From: Erythrobacter crassostreae
GTDB taxonomy: Bacteria > Pseudomonadota > Alphaproteobacteria > Sphingomonadales > Sphingomonadaceae
NCBI RefSeq assembly: GCF_019204045.1
Contig: NZ_JAGSPC010000001.1
Span: forward strand, 372,001 to 436,000
Reading direction: 5' to 3'
Length of the DNA stretch: 64,000 nt
Position 1 is the stretch's first letter, and every line of letters begins with the position of its first letter. The notes beneath the pieces are model-generated. The model did not search any database. It worked only from the letters and a program-made list of their open reading frames with translations, and was not told the origin of the DNA. This document shows, piece by piece, positions 39,337 to 48,642 of the stretch. The translations under genes were made by a program, and so were the position numbers.

Positions 39337-39393
39337 GATTAATCCTTGGGGTTTCCACGGGGGAGATAATTGCCTGCAAAGGAGTCTTATACA

Positions 39394-39415
39394 GATATAA
39401 GGAAACCTTTATGTC
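39394..39415 (-). promoter_or_regulatory. Inverted repeat upstream of metK, SahR-like
   Basis: Arms GATATAAGG and CCTTTATGTC flank a 3-base centre; one A is missing from the left arm. It resembles the ATAAAG/CTTTAT dyads I associate with SahR, the S-adenosylhomocysteine-responsive repressor of methionine-cycle genes. That identification is from memory of the motif, not a search. Confidence 0.4.
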
Positions 39416-39426
39416 TTCATTGCGCA

Positions 39427-41043
39427 CTAGCGGCGCGAGCGGACCAGCGCAAGCATTCTTGGCAGTCCAATTCCAAGAGCAATTAGGAGCCCTGCCCACA
39501 CCAATGCCAGCGCATTGCCAAGCTGCGAAAACAGTGTGGGCGAGTGAGCGGGCGGGATTGTTCCCGAAACCGCATCGGCAGTGCCGGATGCAATGTTCTC
39601 ACGAACGATACCGTGTGCGTCGATCACTGCACTGATCCCCGTTGTGGTTGAGCGCAGAACCGGCAATCCCTCTTCAATTGCTCGCATCCGTGCTTGTGCA
39701 AGATGCTGTGGCGGGCCCCATGCTCCGAACCAGCCATCATTGGAGGGATTGAAGATGTAATCGGGGCGATTGGCTTGATCGACAACCTGACCTGAAAACA
39801 CGATTTCGTAGCAAATCTGGATTCCGGCTTTCCCGTGGTGGCCGAGATCAATGGTGCCCGGCCCAGGCCCTTCTTTGTAGTCGATCGACCCCGCGACAAG
39901 ACGCGAAAGTCCAAGCGGCTCCAGCATTCCTCGCATCGGAAGGTATTCACCATATGGCACCAAATGCGCTTTTGCGTAGTGGCCTGTTATTTCGCCTGCG
40001 CCGTTGATCGAAAGCACCGAGTTCCGAGCGCTTTCGACACTTTTGATCCCGGCCTTCTTGCGAAAATCGAGGTTCACCACTCCGGTGAGGAGAGTTGCAT
40101 CCTGACCAACAACCGCAGCGATCCGGCGCCGTGCGAAGTCTGGATCACCGCCCACTGTCATCCGGTCATAATAGCGTTGAGGATAGCCATCTTCGAGATA
40201 GTCAGGGACTGCGCTTTCAGGCCACAGGACGAGCCGCGACTGGTCATTACCCGGCAAGGTCAGATCGGTGATCCTGCTGAACTGTTCTTCGAACTTCGTC
40301 GGATCGTTGATGTCCTCTTGTACAAGCAGAGGCTGAACGAGAGTGTAGCGAACGCTGTCCCCGGAGTTCAGCTTTCCTATGCCGATGACCACCGGTGCCA
40401 GCATGATAGCTGTCAGAGCAGCAACGCTTGCGAACAGGACAAGCCAGCGCCGAGACAGAGCAGCAGAGAGAATGGCCGAAGCTACTAAGATGACAAGACC
40501 CGAGAGAGCGTAGCTTCCGGTCCAAGGCAATATGAATGCCGCTCCGGGTACATCCCACGTGCCGAGAAACATCAATCCGAGGGGTGGCCAAGGATAGCCG
40601 GTGAATACCCAGCTGCGCAGCCATTCGGTCAATATCCACGCTCCGGCCAAAACCACTCCAAACGCGAGTGATCCGGATTTCCGCGCGACCCGATGCGCCG
40701 TCAAAGCTGCAAGCGCGGGATAAACCGCCAGATAGACGCAAAGCAAAGGCACCGCGATCCAACCAAGGAATTCGGGCATTTTTGCTTGATGAGTAAAGGC
40801 AGTCGCGATCCAGTTGTTCGCGAGCGTCAAATGCGCCCAGCCGAACAACCAACCGCGCCCGAAAGCGGCACGCCAATCTGGCGCTTTATGCAAATGCCAA
40901 ACAAAATAAGCCAATGCCGGCATGGCAATCCACCAGCCATGCAGCGGCGGATAGCCGCATGCAGCGACGGCGCCGAGCAACAAAGCGGTGAGCTTCGGCC
41001 AGTTAGCAGGAAACTCTGCCAGCCTTTGCTTGATAATCTCCAT
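39427..41043 (-). CDS. lnt: Apolipoprotein N-acyltransferase
   Basis: A 538-residue protein with about seven hydrophobic segments before residue 220, then a nitrilase-like domain. The catalytic triad is visible as Glu in LWPESAVPDYLE, Lys in YAKAHLVPYGEYLP and Cys in IQICYEIVFS. It adds the third acyl chain to lipoproteins at the periplasmic face of the inner membrane. Several lipoproteins in this window would be its substrates. It starts 32 bases after the DUF4167 stop, so it is part of the same run of genes. Confidence 0.96.
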   Translation of the reverse strand: MEIIKQRLAEFPANWPKLTALLLGAVAACGYPPLHGWWIAMPALAYFVWHLHKAPDWRAAFGRGWLFGWAHLTLANNWIATAFTHQAKMPEFLGWIAVPLLCVYLAVYPALAALTAHRVARKSGSLAFGVVLAGAWILTEWLRSWVFTGYPWPPLGLMFLGTWDVPGAAFILPWTGSYALSGLVILVASAILSAALSRRWLVLFASVAALTAIMLAPVVIGIGKLNSGDSVRYTLVQPLLVQEDINDPTKFEEQFSRITDLTLPGNDQSRLVLWPESAVPDYLEDGYPQRYYDRMTVGGDPDFARRRIAAVVGQDATLLTGVVNLDFRKKAGIKSVESARNSVLSINGAGEITGHYAKAHLVPYGEYLPMRGMLEPLGLSRLVAGSIDYKEGPGPGTIDLGHHGKAGIQICYEIVFSGQVVDQANRPDYIFNPSNDGWFGAWGPPQHLAQARMRAIEEGLPVLRSTTTGISAVIDAHGIVRENIASGTADAVSGTIPPAHSPTLFSQLGNALALVWAGLLIALGIGLPRMLALVRSRR

Positions 41044-41075
41044 CGAGCCGCTTTGGCCTAAACCGATACGTCGGC

Positions 41076-41741
41076 TTAGCCGACGGCTTCTAGGCTGTCG
41101 TCGCTATCCTTGTCAGATGCACCGCCAATGGCAGGCGGAAGAACGGACGAATCGAGCTCAGCTGCTCCATCGTTCTTTTCAGAACGACTCTGGCGCGGCT
41201 TGCGGCGCTTCGGCTTGTCCTCACCTTCGCTCTCGCTACGCGGTTTACGAGCGCGGCGTTTGGGCTTTTCGGCCTCTTCAGAGTTATCATCGGAGGACCG
41301 CTCTTCGCTGTTACCCGCGTTGTCGGTATCGCTCTGGTCTTCGTTATCATCCCGGCGTCCGCGGGGGCGACGATTGTTGCGGCGACGGTTTTCGCCATCC
41401 TCGTCTTCATCGCTATCGTCATTCGCCTGGCCGCGCTCTTCATTGCGCTTGGCACGGGCTTCGTCCTGACGCGCTTTGTTGTCCGCGATCACCCGGTGGT
41501 AATGGTCAGCAAACTGCAGATAGTATTCGGCCTGCACCCGATCACCATTGTGCTGCGCGTCCTGAGCAAGCTTCTTGTACTTGTCGAGAAGCTGCGGCGC
41601 ATTGCCGCGTGCCCGGCTATCAATCCGGTTCTGATTATTCGCAGCGCCTTGATTGTGGCGATTGCCGCGTCCGCGGCGACGATTGTTATTACGATTGTTG
41701 TTGTTCAAGGAAAATCTTCCCGCTTGCGACCGTAACACCAT
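41076..41741 (-). CDS. DUF4167 domain protein
   Basis: A 221-residue protein. The start is uncertain: the ATG at 41741 has no clear ribosome binding site, while a TTG at 41708 has GGGAAGA upstream and gives the usual Asn/Arg-rich beginning (LNNNNRNNNRRRGRGN). The conserved core is NAPQLLDKYKKLAQDAQ plus DRVQAEYYLQFADHYHRVIA. The remainder is disordered, with acidic and basic tracts (DDSDEDEDGENRR, RRARKPRS). This family occurs in alphaproteobacteria next to prmC. RNA binding is suggested by composition but unproven. Confidence 0.85.
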   Translation of the reverse strand: MVLRSQAGRFSLNNNNRNNNRRRGRGNRHNQGAANNQNRIDSRARGNAPQLLDKYKKLAQDAQHNGDRVQAEYYLQFADHYHRVIADNKARQDEARAKRNEERGQANDDSDEDEDGENRRRNNRRPRGRRDDNEDQSDTDNAGNSEERSSDDNSEEAEKPKRRARKPRSESEGEDKPKRRKPRQSRSEKNDGAAELDSSVLPPAIGGASDKDSDDSLEAVG

Positions 41742-41946
41742 CCAAAGAAGGTGCCGTGGTCAACAGACCTTTCGTCTATGCGTCATATTCGACGCGCGCT
41801 CCGTTCTGTCATGGCTATGGGCGTGCCCTAATGGCCGTCTGACATCGAATTTGGAGCTTGGTCCAGCGATTTGCGCCCTTCGCAGATCGGTGTCCTGATT
41901 CGGGGTTAGCGAGGCGAATCACTTTTGCCAAGCCCTACAAGTGTTT

Positions 41947-42771
41947 TCATACGCGGAAGATCAATGCACGTGGCCTATTTGCAAGATCACGCCGCATTTC
42001 GACCGAAAGTCCCACTTCTTCCGCGATCTTGGTGACCGCATCTGCTTGTGTGTGGCCGATTTCGAAGATCGCGACAGCGTATTCATTCATCAACTTGCGC
42101 AATTGCGGGATGAGCACCCGATAGTCGTCAAGCCCTTCTGCTCCAGCGAAAAGCGCGCTTGCAGGCTCATAGTTTTTAACATCTGGATCAAGTGCAGCAT
42201 CCGCTTCGACATAGGGCGGGTTGCAAAGGACCAAGTCAAATGAGCCCAAATCATCGCTCCATCCTTCATCATGCCAGCTGCGCAGTTTGAATTCACAGTG
42301 TGACTGTAAGCCGAGGTCTTTTGCATTCTTGCTGGCAATTTCAACCGCGACAGGCGACGCATCGATGCCAATTCCGGAAGCTTGTGGTCGCTCTGCAAGC
42401 ATTGTCAGCAGCAAGCATCCCGAGCCTGTTCCCAAATCAAGGATCTGGCTGGGATCAGGGCATATGTCGAGCGCAGCATCGATCCAAGCTTCGCTGTCGG
42501 ATCGAGGAACAAGGATGCCCGGTTCGACTTCGAAAGAACGTCCAAAAAACTCTGTCGCTCCGATTATGTAAGCAACCGGTTCGCTGGCCTCACGGCGGCT
42601 GATCATAGCGTCAAAGCCAACCGGCGCATCATTGCGCATCGCATGAACCAGCATGTCCGACCGGCTCACCTCAAGCGCGTGCGCCATCAGCAATTCTGCA
42701 TCGAGCCGCGCTGTATCGCTGGTCGAAGCCAGACTCTCTGCTGCCGCACGGATCGCATCGGCGACGGTCAC
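41947..42771 (-). CDS. prmC: Release factor glutamine N5-methyltransferase
   Basis: A 274-residue protein with the SAM-binding motif [18 protein letters not shown] and the catalytic NPPY ([10 protein letters not shown]), which defines PrmC/HemK. It methylates the Gln of the GGQ motif of release factors. It starts with GTG at 42771 and overlaps the prfA stop by four bases (GTGA), so the enzyme is translated with its substrate. N-terminal helical bundle complete. Gap 41742-41946 beyond it holds no gene. Confidence 0.96.
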   Translation of the reverse strand: MTVADAIRAAAESLASTSDTARLDAELLMAHALEVSRSDMLVHAMRNDAPVGFDAMISRREASEPVAYIIGATEFFGRSFEVEPGILVPRSDSEAWIDAALDICPDPSQILDLGTGSGCLLLTMLAERPQASGIGIDASPVAVEIASKNAKDLGLQSHCEFKLRSWHDEGWSDDLGSFDLVLCNPPYVEADAALDPDVKNYEPASALFAGAEGLDDYRVLIPQLRKLMNEYAVAIFEIGHTQADAVTKIAEEVGLSVEMRRDLANRPRALIFRV

Positions 42772-43835
42772 TCGTTTAGCGCCGCGAGCCGCTTACCCTC
42801 GTCCTCGGCAGTCAATGCATCGACCAGTTCGGTAAGGCCCGGTCCAGCCAGCACTTCTTCGAGTTTATGCAGCGTCAAACCAATCCGGTGATCGGTCACG
42901 CGGCCCTGAGGGAAATTGTACGTGCGGATGCGTTCCGACCGGTCCCCGCTCCCGACCATCGCCTTGCGCGCTTCCGCTTCCGCGCCCTGCGCTTCGTCGC
43001 GCGTCTTTTCGAACAGGCGCGCGCGCAAAACCTGCATCGCTTTTTCGCGGTTCTTGTGCTGGCTGCGTCCGTCCTGACACGTAACAACAAGGCCGGATGG
43101 CGCGTGCGTGATGCGGATCGCGCTATCGGTGGTGTTCACGTGTTGACCACCTGCGCCGGATGCACGGTAAGTGTCGATCTTGAGGTCGCCTGGGTCAATA
43201 TTCACATCGACATCATCGGGTTCCGGCAGCACTGCCACCGTGGCTGCCGATGTATGAATACGCCCGCCGCTTTCGGTGACAGGCACACGCTGCACGCGGT
43301 GAACACCGCTTTCAAATTTGAGCTTTGCAAACACGCCCGAACCGGTGACGTTTGCGACCACTTCCTTAAAACCACCGACTTCGGATGCACTCATATTGAC
43401 CGGCTCGACTTTCCAGCCGTTTTCGGCCGCAAAGCGTTCATACATGCGGTAAAGGTCGCCCGCGAACAGAGCGGCTTCGTCGCCGCCAGTGCCAGCGCGA
43501 ATTTCAAGCATAGCCGGTTTGCTGTCGGCGCTGTCTCGCGGCAGCAATGCGAGCGCTAGTTTGCGCTCTTGCAAAGGCAATGCCTCGCGAATGGCGGCAA
43601 GCTCGTCCTCTGCCATAGCCTTCATTTCGGGATCGGCCAGCATCTCCTCGAGGCTTACGGCCTCCTCTCGCATCGCCTTCACATCGGCAGCGATCTTGGC
43701 GACCGGTTCCAGCTCGGCATAGTCGCGGCTCGCCTGAACGAATTCGTCGCCTTCAATCATGCCGGACGCCATGCGCGCCTCAAGCTCCGCAAAGCGGTTC
43801 GCGATTTGGTCAAGACGGGCGGCGGGGATTTGCAT
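42768..43835 (-). CDS. prfA: Peptide chain release factor 1
   Basis: A 355-residue protein. The codon-recognition tripeptide is PVT (in [12 protein letters not shown]), the RF1 type that reads UAA and UAG. The peptidyl-hydrolysis motif is GAGGQHVN. Its ATG overlaps the hisS stop by one base (TAATG), and its own stop overlaps prmC. Translation termination factor, cytoplasmic. Complete. Confidence 0.97.
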   Translation of the reverse strand: MQIPAARLDQIANRFAELEARMASGMIEGDEFVQASRDYAELEPVAKIAADVKAMREEAVSLEEMLADPEMKAMAEDELAAIREALPLQERKLALALLPRDSADSKPAMLEIRAGTGGDEAALFAGDLYRMYERFAAENGWKVEPVNMSASEVGGFKEVVANVTGSGVFAKLKFESGVHRVQRVPVTESGGRIHTSAATVAVLPEPDDVDVNIDPGDLKIDTYRASGAGGQHVNTTDSAIRITHAPSGLVVTCQDGRSQHKNREKAMQVLRARLFEKTRDEAQGAEAEARKAMVGSGDRSERIRTYNFPQGRVTDHRIGLTLHKLEEVLAGPGLTELVDALTAEDEGKRLAALNE

Positions 43836-45082
43836 TAATCGAGACCGAGCTCACGCAAGGCTTCTGCAAGCTTGTCCTTGCTCGCTGCGGTTGCATCATA
43901 CCTTAGACGCCGCTCACCATCGCTCATTGCTAGAATGACCCGGCTACCTACTTTCACAGCCTTGTCGAAACGCTTTTTCTTACCGCCTGAGGCAATAAAT
44001 TCGGTCGAAAGCCCAGCGTTCCGGATTGCGCTGACCGCCGCTTGCCCTTGAGCAGTCATAGCGTCGTCTTCAACAACAACGACCACATCGGCGCGGGCCG
44101 CGTTGCGCTCCCCAACCAGCATAGCTAGCCGCTCAATACCAGCAGCCCAACCGACCGCAGGTGTCGTCGCGCCGCCAAGCGATTCCATCAAACCGTCATA
44201 GCGACCGCCCCCTAGCACAGTGCTTTGTGCGCCCAGTGCCTCGGCTGCTGCTGAACCTTCGTCTGGAATAAACTCGAACGCCGTGTGCCGATAATAGTCG
44301 AGCCCGCGGACTAGGCTTTCGGCGCGTTTCCATTTGACGCCTGCCGCGTCCAAACCGCTCGTCACCGCCTTAAAGAACGCAGTCGCTTCCTCGGTCAGAA
44401 AGTCGTCAATCTTTGGGGCGTCTGCGAGGAATTGCTGATCGCGGCGATCCTTGCTGTCGAGGATGCGAAGCGGGTTCTTCTCCAGTCGTTCCTGAGAATC
44501 CTCGGAAAGTTCACCTTCAACTGCTTTGAAATACTCGATCAGTGCCGCGCGCCATTTATCACGGCTGTCGGCATCGCCCAGAGTGTTGAGGTGCAACGTC
44601 ACGCCCTCAATGCCCAGCTCTTTCAAAAGCTGGTCAGCCATACACAGCAACTCGACATCAGCCTGCGGCTCCGCCGCGCCGATAATCTCCGCATCGATCT
44701 GGTGAAACTGCCGGTAGCGCCCCTTCTGCGGGCGCTCATAGCGAAACAATGGACCGTGCGTCGCCGCCTTCAAAGGCGCGTGTTGCTGCCAGCCATTGGT
44801 AAGAAACGCTCGCGCGATGCCTGCTGTAAACTCAGGGCGGAGCGTCAGCGAGTCCCCACCGCGATCTTCGAATGAATACATCTCTTTGGAGACAACATCG
44901 GTCGTCTCGCCAATCGCGCGGCTGAACACTTCGGTCTTTTCAAAAACGGGCATTTCGATCCGGCGGAAGCGGTACAGTTTGCGGACGCGCTCAAAAGTCT
45001 CGACCACATAGGCAAATGCCTCCGCATCAGCGCCAAAAATGTCCTGTGTGCCGCGAATGGCTTTTGGGGTGTTCTTACTCAT
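43835..45082 (-). CDS. hisS: Histidyl-tRNA synthetase
   Basis: A 415-residue class II synthetase from the ATG at 45082 ([15 protein letters not shown]). A longer open frame upstream enters the ppa promoter region and is not coding. Motif 2 ([20 protein letters not shown]) and the histidine motifs [15 protein letters not shown] and GGGRYDGL are present. The C-terminal anticodon domain covers the last 95 residues or so. It charges tRNA-His. No good ribosome binding site is seen. It is divergent from ppa and is the first gene of the hisS-prfA-prmC run. Confidence 0.96.
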   Translation of the reverse strand: MSKNTPKAIRGTQDIFGADAEAFAYVVETFERVRKLYRFRRIEMPVFEKTEVFSRAIGETTDVVSKEMYSFEDRGGDSLTLRPEFTAGIARAFLTNGWQQHAPLKAATHGPLFRYERPQKGRYRQFHQIDAEIIGAAEPQADVELLCMADQLLKELGIEGVTLHLNTLGDADSRDKWRAALIEYFKAVEGELSEDSQERLEKNPLRILDSKDRRDQQFLADAPKIDDFLTEEATAFFKAVTSGLDAAGVKWKRAESLVRGLDYYRHTAFEFIPDEGSAAAEALGAQSTVLGGGRYDGLMESLGGATTPAVGWAAGIERLAMLVGERNAARADVVVVVEDDAMTAQGQAAVSAIRNAGLSTEFIASGGKKKRFDKAVKVGSRVILAMSDGERRLRYDATAASKDKLAEALRELGLD

Positions 45083-45188
45083 AAGTGCGCGCTTAAGACC
45101 AAGGGAGGTCTTTCGCAATGCTCGTCGCTGGGCTAAGGCGCGCGCGAAGTCCTTGGGAGAGGGGCCGCAATCAATACAGGAACCCCAT

Positions 45189-45719
45189 ATGCGTATCGAC
45201 ATGATCCCTACCGGCGACAATCCCCCTGAGGATCTGAACGTCATCATCGAAGTGCCAACCGGCGGTGAGCCGGTGAAGTACGAATTCGACAAAGAGTCTG
45301 GCGCGCTATTCGTAGACCGGATCCTGCACACACCAATGCGGTACCCAGCCAATTACGGCTTTATTCCGCACACCCTTTCACCCGACGGCGACCCGTTGGA
45401 CGCACTGGTGATTGCGCGCACGCCATTTATGGCTGGCTGCGTGGTTAAGGCACGCCCGATTGGCGTTCTCAATCTGGAAGACGAGCACGGCGGCGATGAA
45501 AAGCTGATCTGTGTGCCGGTCGACACGACATTCCCGTATTATTCAGATGTCGGCGAGACCAAGGATTTGCCGTCGATCATCTTCCAACAGATCGAGCATT
45601 TCTTCACGCACTACAAAGATCTCGAAGCGGAAAAGTGGGTCCGGATCGGCAAATGGGGCGACCGCGCAGAGGCTCGCCAAGTTGTCCTGGACGCGATCGA
45701 ACTTGCCAAAAAGGCATAA
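45189..45719 (+). CDS. ppa: Inorganic pyrophosphatase
   Basis: A 176-residue protein, the classic family I length. The metal-binding DGDPLDALV motif is present, with [14 protein letters not shown] and [12 protein letters not shown]. It hydrolyses pyrophosphate to phosphate and pulls biosynthetic reactions forward. The ATG at 45189 has AGGAA upstream. A longer in-frame extension overlaps the divergent hisS start and is not coding. The shared 106-base gap contains a hairpin AAGACC/GGTCTT (45095-45112). Confidence 0.97.
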   Translation: MRIDMIPTGDNPPEDLNVIIEVPTGGEPVKYEFDKESGALFVDRILHTPMRYPANYGFIPHTLSPDGDPLDALVIARTPFMAGCVVKARPIGVLNLEDEHGGDEKLICVPVDTTFPYYSDVGETKDLPSIIFQQIEHFFTHYKDLEAEKWVRIGKWGDRAEARQVVLDAIELAKKA

Positions 45720-45746
45720 GACCTAAAGCCCTCACCCCCAATGTCA

Positions 45747-47132
45747 TTATTCAATCGGGCGCTTCGTATCCAGCATGTCTTTCGACTGCTCCGGATCGGA
45801 GCGCCTTTCATTTTCGACCATAGCGCTGATCTGGCTATCGGGGCGCACATCTTCCATATCGTCGCTTGCGGTCGATCGTGTAGACGAAGCGGGCTCAGGC
45901 GCGCTTTCCGCGACTTTGGCTGATCGGCCTATAGGTAGCGGGTCTGTGCGCCCGTCGAAGCGCAACCGGTATATCGGCTCTGGCAGCGCAAACCCGCCTC
46001 CTTCTAGAGCATCTTTCACAGCGGCAATGGCAAAGCTGCGCGATTTGTTCCAATCGGCCTCGCGCTGATCAACCCAGCCTAGAAACCGAATAACAATGTT
46101 GGAATCGCCAACTTGCGTTACTCTCGCGGTTGGTTCTGGATCGCCGAGCACAAAGGCTAGATCGTCAAGCGTGTCTCGCCCAAGCTTCATCGCGGCGCGG
46201 GGATTATCGTCTGCGTCAATTCCGAGTTCAAATTCAAAACGCCGCTGCGGGTTGCGGGTGAAATTCAGGATAACGGCTTTGAACACTTGCGAGTTAGGGA
46301 CGCGCAAGTGGTTTCCCTCAAGCGTCATGAGTATGGTCGCCCGGCTTGTGAGGCGGATGACGCGGCCTTCCAGGTCGTCGATCAAAACGTGATCGTTTGG
46401 CCGAAACGGCTGGCGCAGGCTGAGCATCAACGACGCGACGTAGTTTTCGATGGTATCGCGCATCGCAAACCCAAGCGCGATACCGATCACACCAGCGCCT
46501 CCTAGCACAGCACCGAGCAATGCACCGGCACCAATCATGTCGAGCCCAATTACCAAGCCGCCCAATATGAAAACAAACTTTACAGCACTGCCTATCAGCT
46601 CGGCAAGAAACGGGTTGGGCGCGATCCGATCCCAGATGAACGTGGCGCGCGAAAGCAAGACACCCGCAAATCCAAAAGCCAAAGCAACTGCACATGCAAC
46701 CAGGAACAGCGGCAAAGCTGTAATCAGACTGTCTGTTAAGCCGGAAAGTTCGCCAAGAACGGAAAGGTTCTGTTCAACCGAAAGATCGCGCTCAATCTCG
46801 TTTTGGACCGTGACCACGCCGGAAACGCGCGCGGCAATATTCTCTGCTCTTGCTATCGCATCCGCATCTGACAATGCGCCGCCAAGTGTGACGACACCCT
46901 CATTCGCGGAGACATTGACGCCTGCGAAGTCAGGAAGTTCGGCGAAAATTCCTTCGATCCTCTCGGCGATCCGATCATCATTGCCAGCGTCAACCTCTTG
47001 CGCGATTTCGGTATCGAGTTCGCCTGTTTGGGCTTCTTGGTCTGACCCATTTGTCAAACCAGGCAAAGTGGCCTGTGCCGGCGCGGCGAATGCGAAAATC
47101 AAAAGAAACGAGAAAAAACAAGCGAACTTCAC
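45747..47132 (-). CDS. BON-domain MscS-type mechanosensitive channel
   Basis: A 461-residue protein starting at GTG 47132. It has a signal peptide ending PAQA, then a periplasmic BON domain (about residues 50-110: GVNVSANEGVVTLGGALSDADAIARAENIAA). Three hydrophobic segments follow (about 133-157, 181-203, 207-229). The MscS pore and beta domain come next (ENYVASLMLSLRQPFRPNDHVLIDDLEGRV and NHLRVPNSQVF). The last 60 residues are polar and disordered. A BON domain probably binds envelope lipids or peptidoglycan, tethering the channel. Fusion of BON and MscS is less common than MscS alone. It ends 28 bases from the convergent ppa stop. Confidence 0.9.
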   Translation of the reverse strand: MKFACFFSFLLIFAFAAPAQATLPGLTNGSDQEAQTGELDTEIAQEVDAGNDDRIAERIEGIFAELPDFAGVNVSANEGVVTLGGALSDADAIARAENIAARVSGVVTVQNEIERDLSVEQNLSVLGELSGLTDSLITALPLFLVACAVALAFGFAGVLLSRATFIWDRIAPNPFLAELIGSAVKFVFILGGLVIGLDMIGAGALLGAVLGGAGVIGIALGFAMRDTIENYVASLMLSLRQPFRPNDHVLIDDLEGRVIRLTSRATILMTLEGNHLRVPNSQVFKAVILNFTRNPQRRFEFELGIDADDNPRAAMKLGRDTLDDLAFVLGDPEPTARVTQVGDSNIVIRFLGWVDQREADWNKSRSFAIAAVKDALEGGGFALPEPIYRLRFDGRTDPLPIGRSAKVAESAPEPASSTRSTASDDMEDVRPDSQISAMVENERRSDPEQSKDMLDTKRPIE

Positions 47133-47233
47133 GGCATCACCAGAAAGCGAGCGCTGGACAGAGGCGCACGCTGTCTAAATCTGTGTAGTGGTCGGTTCGT
47201 TCCCCAACAAAACCGAACCAATTAAGCAAAGAC

Positions 47234-47602
47234 TTAGAAAATAGCTTTGAAGATGCCCGCCAAAATCAATGGGAGGCCAATTGCGATAGCCCAAAGCATG
47301 GACACGTCGCGCCGAAACGGTCCCGCAAAAGCCGGATCCGATGCGTCGTCGTCTGACATTCCCTGCCAGCGCTTCTCAAACCAGCGGCACGCCGGGATAA
47401 TGGCGGCGACCAAAACGATCAGAGCGAAATACGGCATGATCGATGACATGCCCTCGGACAGGGCTTTCACAGTCACAAAAATTTGCAGGCCGGTGTATAC
47501 CAGCAGCGCATAGGCGACGTGATCGCTGATCGCTTTGCGCCAATCGGTTCCGCGTTGATCCGCGCTGGCATGCGCAGTCGCTCTTGTGTCTTGATTTACC
47601 AA
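47234..47602 (-). CDS. Small membrane protein of unknown function
   Basis: A 122-residue protein from a TTG at 47602, chosen because GGGGAG sits eight bases upstream; an ATG further upstream (47668) would add 22 poorly conserved-looking residues. Three hydrophobic segments: YALLVYTGLQIFVTV, YFALIVLVAAIIPAC and MLWAIAIGLPLILAGIFKAIF. A charged loop (EKRWQGMSDDDASD) lies between the second and third. No family recognised. It is 101 bases upstream of the BON-MscS gene on the same strand. Confidence 0.7.
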   Translation of the reverse strand: MVNQDTRATAHASADQRGTDWRKAISDHVAYALLVYTGLQIFVTVKALSEGMSSIMPYFALIVLVAAIIPACRWFEKRWQGMSDDDASDPAFAGPFRRDVSMLWAIAIGLPLILAGIFKAIF

Positions 47603-47662
47603 TGTACCGCTCCCCAACGGATAGTGTCTCTCTACAGCGAGTATCTCAAAGACACGCCAAGC

Positions 47663-47699
47663 ATGCAAGTCAGGTAACCAAATTCAATTTGGCTTGCAT
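47663..47699. promoter_or_regulatory. Nested inverted repeats upstream of the small membrane protein gene
   Basis: Inner dyad CCAAATT-C-AATTTGG (47678-47692) is perfect. Outer arms ATGCAAG (47663-47669) and CTTGCAT (47693-47699) surround it asymmetrically, with TTTTT following. It may be an operator for the minus-strand gene or a hairpin. Gap 47603-47855 holds no gene. Confidence 0.4.
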
Positions 47700-47855
47700 T
47701 TTTCGCAACTGGTGCTTGGCAACATGCCGGAATCGCTTGCCTTCCAATGAAGGGGTCACGCCAAATCTGCAGTCAAGCGCCGCTAAAGCAAAAATCCTGC
47801 CAAAACGGACCAGACACCCTTTTCTGTTAATGAGAGGCTGCTAAAGCTGTTGGAT

Positions 47856-48632
47856 ATGAGCGAGTCTACCACTCTCGAAGAGCCGGCAAACGCCACAGTC
47901 CCACTCCCAGATGGCGGGCTGGAAGTCGTTTCCATCGCCAAAAGCTATGACAAGCGAGCTGTTCTCACAGACATATCGCTCAGTGTTGGGAAGGGCGAAG
48001 TGCTCGGTCTGCTTGGCCCAAACGGCGCAGGCAAAACGACGTGTTTCTATTCAATCATGGGGCTGGTGAAGCCGGATTCGGGCCGCATTCTGATGGACGG
48101 CGAAGATGTGACCAAACTGCCGATGTATCGCCGGGCGATCCTTGGCCTTGGTTATCTGCCGCAGGAAACCAGCATCTTTCGCGGAATGACCGTGGAGCAG
48201 AACATCAATTGTGTGCTCGAAATGGTTGAGCCGGATCGCGATACCCGCGCCGCCGAATTGGAGCGCCTGCTGGGCGAATTTGGTCTTGAGCGACTACGTG
48301 AAAGCCCCGCGATGGCGCTATCTGGCGGTGAACGTCGGCGCTGCGAAATCGCGCGCGCTTTGGCGGCGAAGCCTTCAATTATGCTGCTGGATGAACCTTT
48401 CGCCGGCATCGACCCACTTTCGATCAGCGACATTCGCGATCTGGTGAAAGATTTGAAACGACGCGGCATCGGCGTGCTGATTACCGATCACAATGTCCGC
48501 GAAACGCTCGATATCGTCGACCGCGCTTGCATTATCTATGGTGGGCAGGTGCTGTTCGCCGGAACGCCGCAAGACCTTGTCGCAGACGAGAATGTAAAGC
48601 GGCTCTATCTGGGAGAGAGCTTCACGCTCTGA
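47856..48632 (+). CDS. lptB: LPS export ABC transporter ATP-binding protein
   Basis: A 258-residue ATPase from the ATG at 47856. Walker A is GPNGAGKTTCFY, the signature is LSGGERRRCEIARAL, Walker B is IMLLDEPFAGIDP, and the switch His is in ITDHNVRETL, which is diagnostic of LptB. With LptFG it pulls lipopolysaccharide from the inner membrane. It is immediately followed by rpoN (10-base gap). The usual upstream partners lptC and lptA are not here; the upstream neighbour faces away. Confidence 0.95.
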   Translation: MSESTTLEEPANATVPLPDGGLEVVSIAKSYDKRAVLTDISLSVGKGEVLGLLGPNGAGKTTCFYSIMGLVKPDSGRILMDGEDVTKLPMYRRAILGLGYLPQETSIFRGMTVEQNINCVLEMVEPDRDTRAAELERLLGEFGLERLRESPAMALSGGERRRCEIARALAAKPSIMLLDEPFAGIDPLSISDIRDLVKDLKRRGIGVLITDHNVRETLDIVDRACIIYGGQVLFAGTPQDLVADENVKRLYLGESFTL

Positions 48633-48642
48633 CATAGACGCT

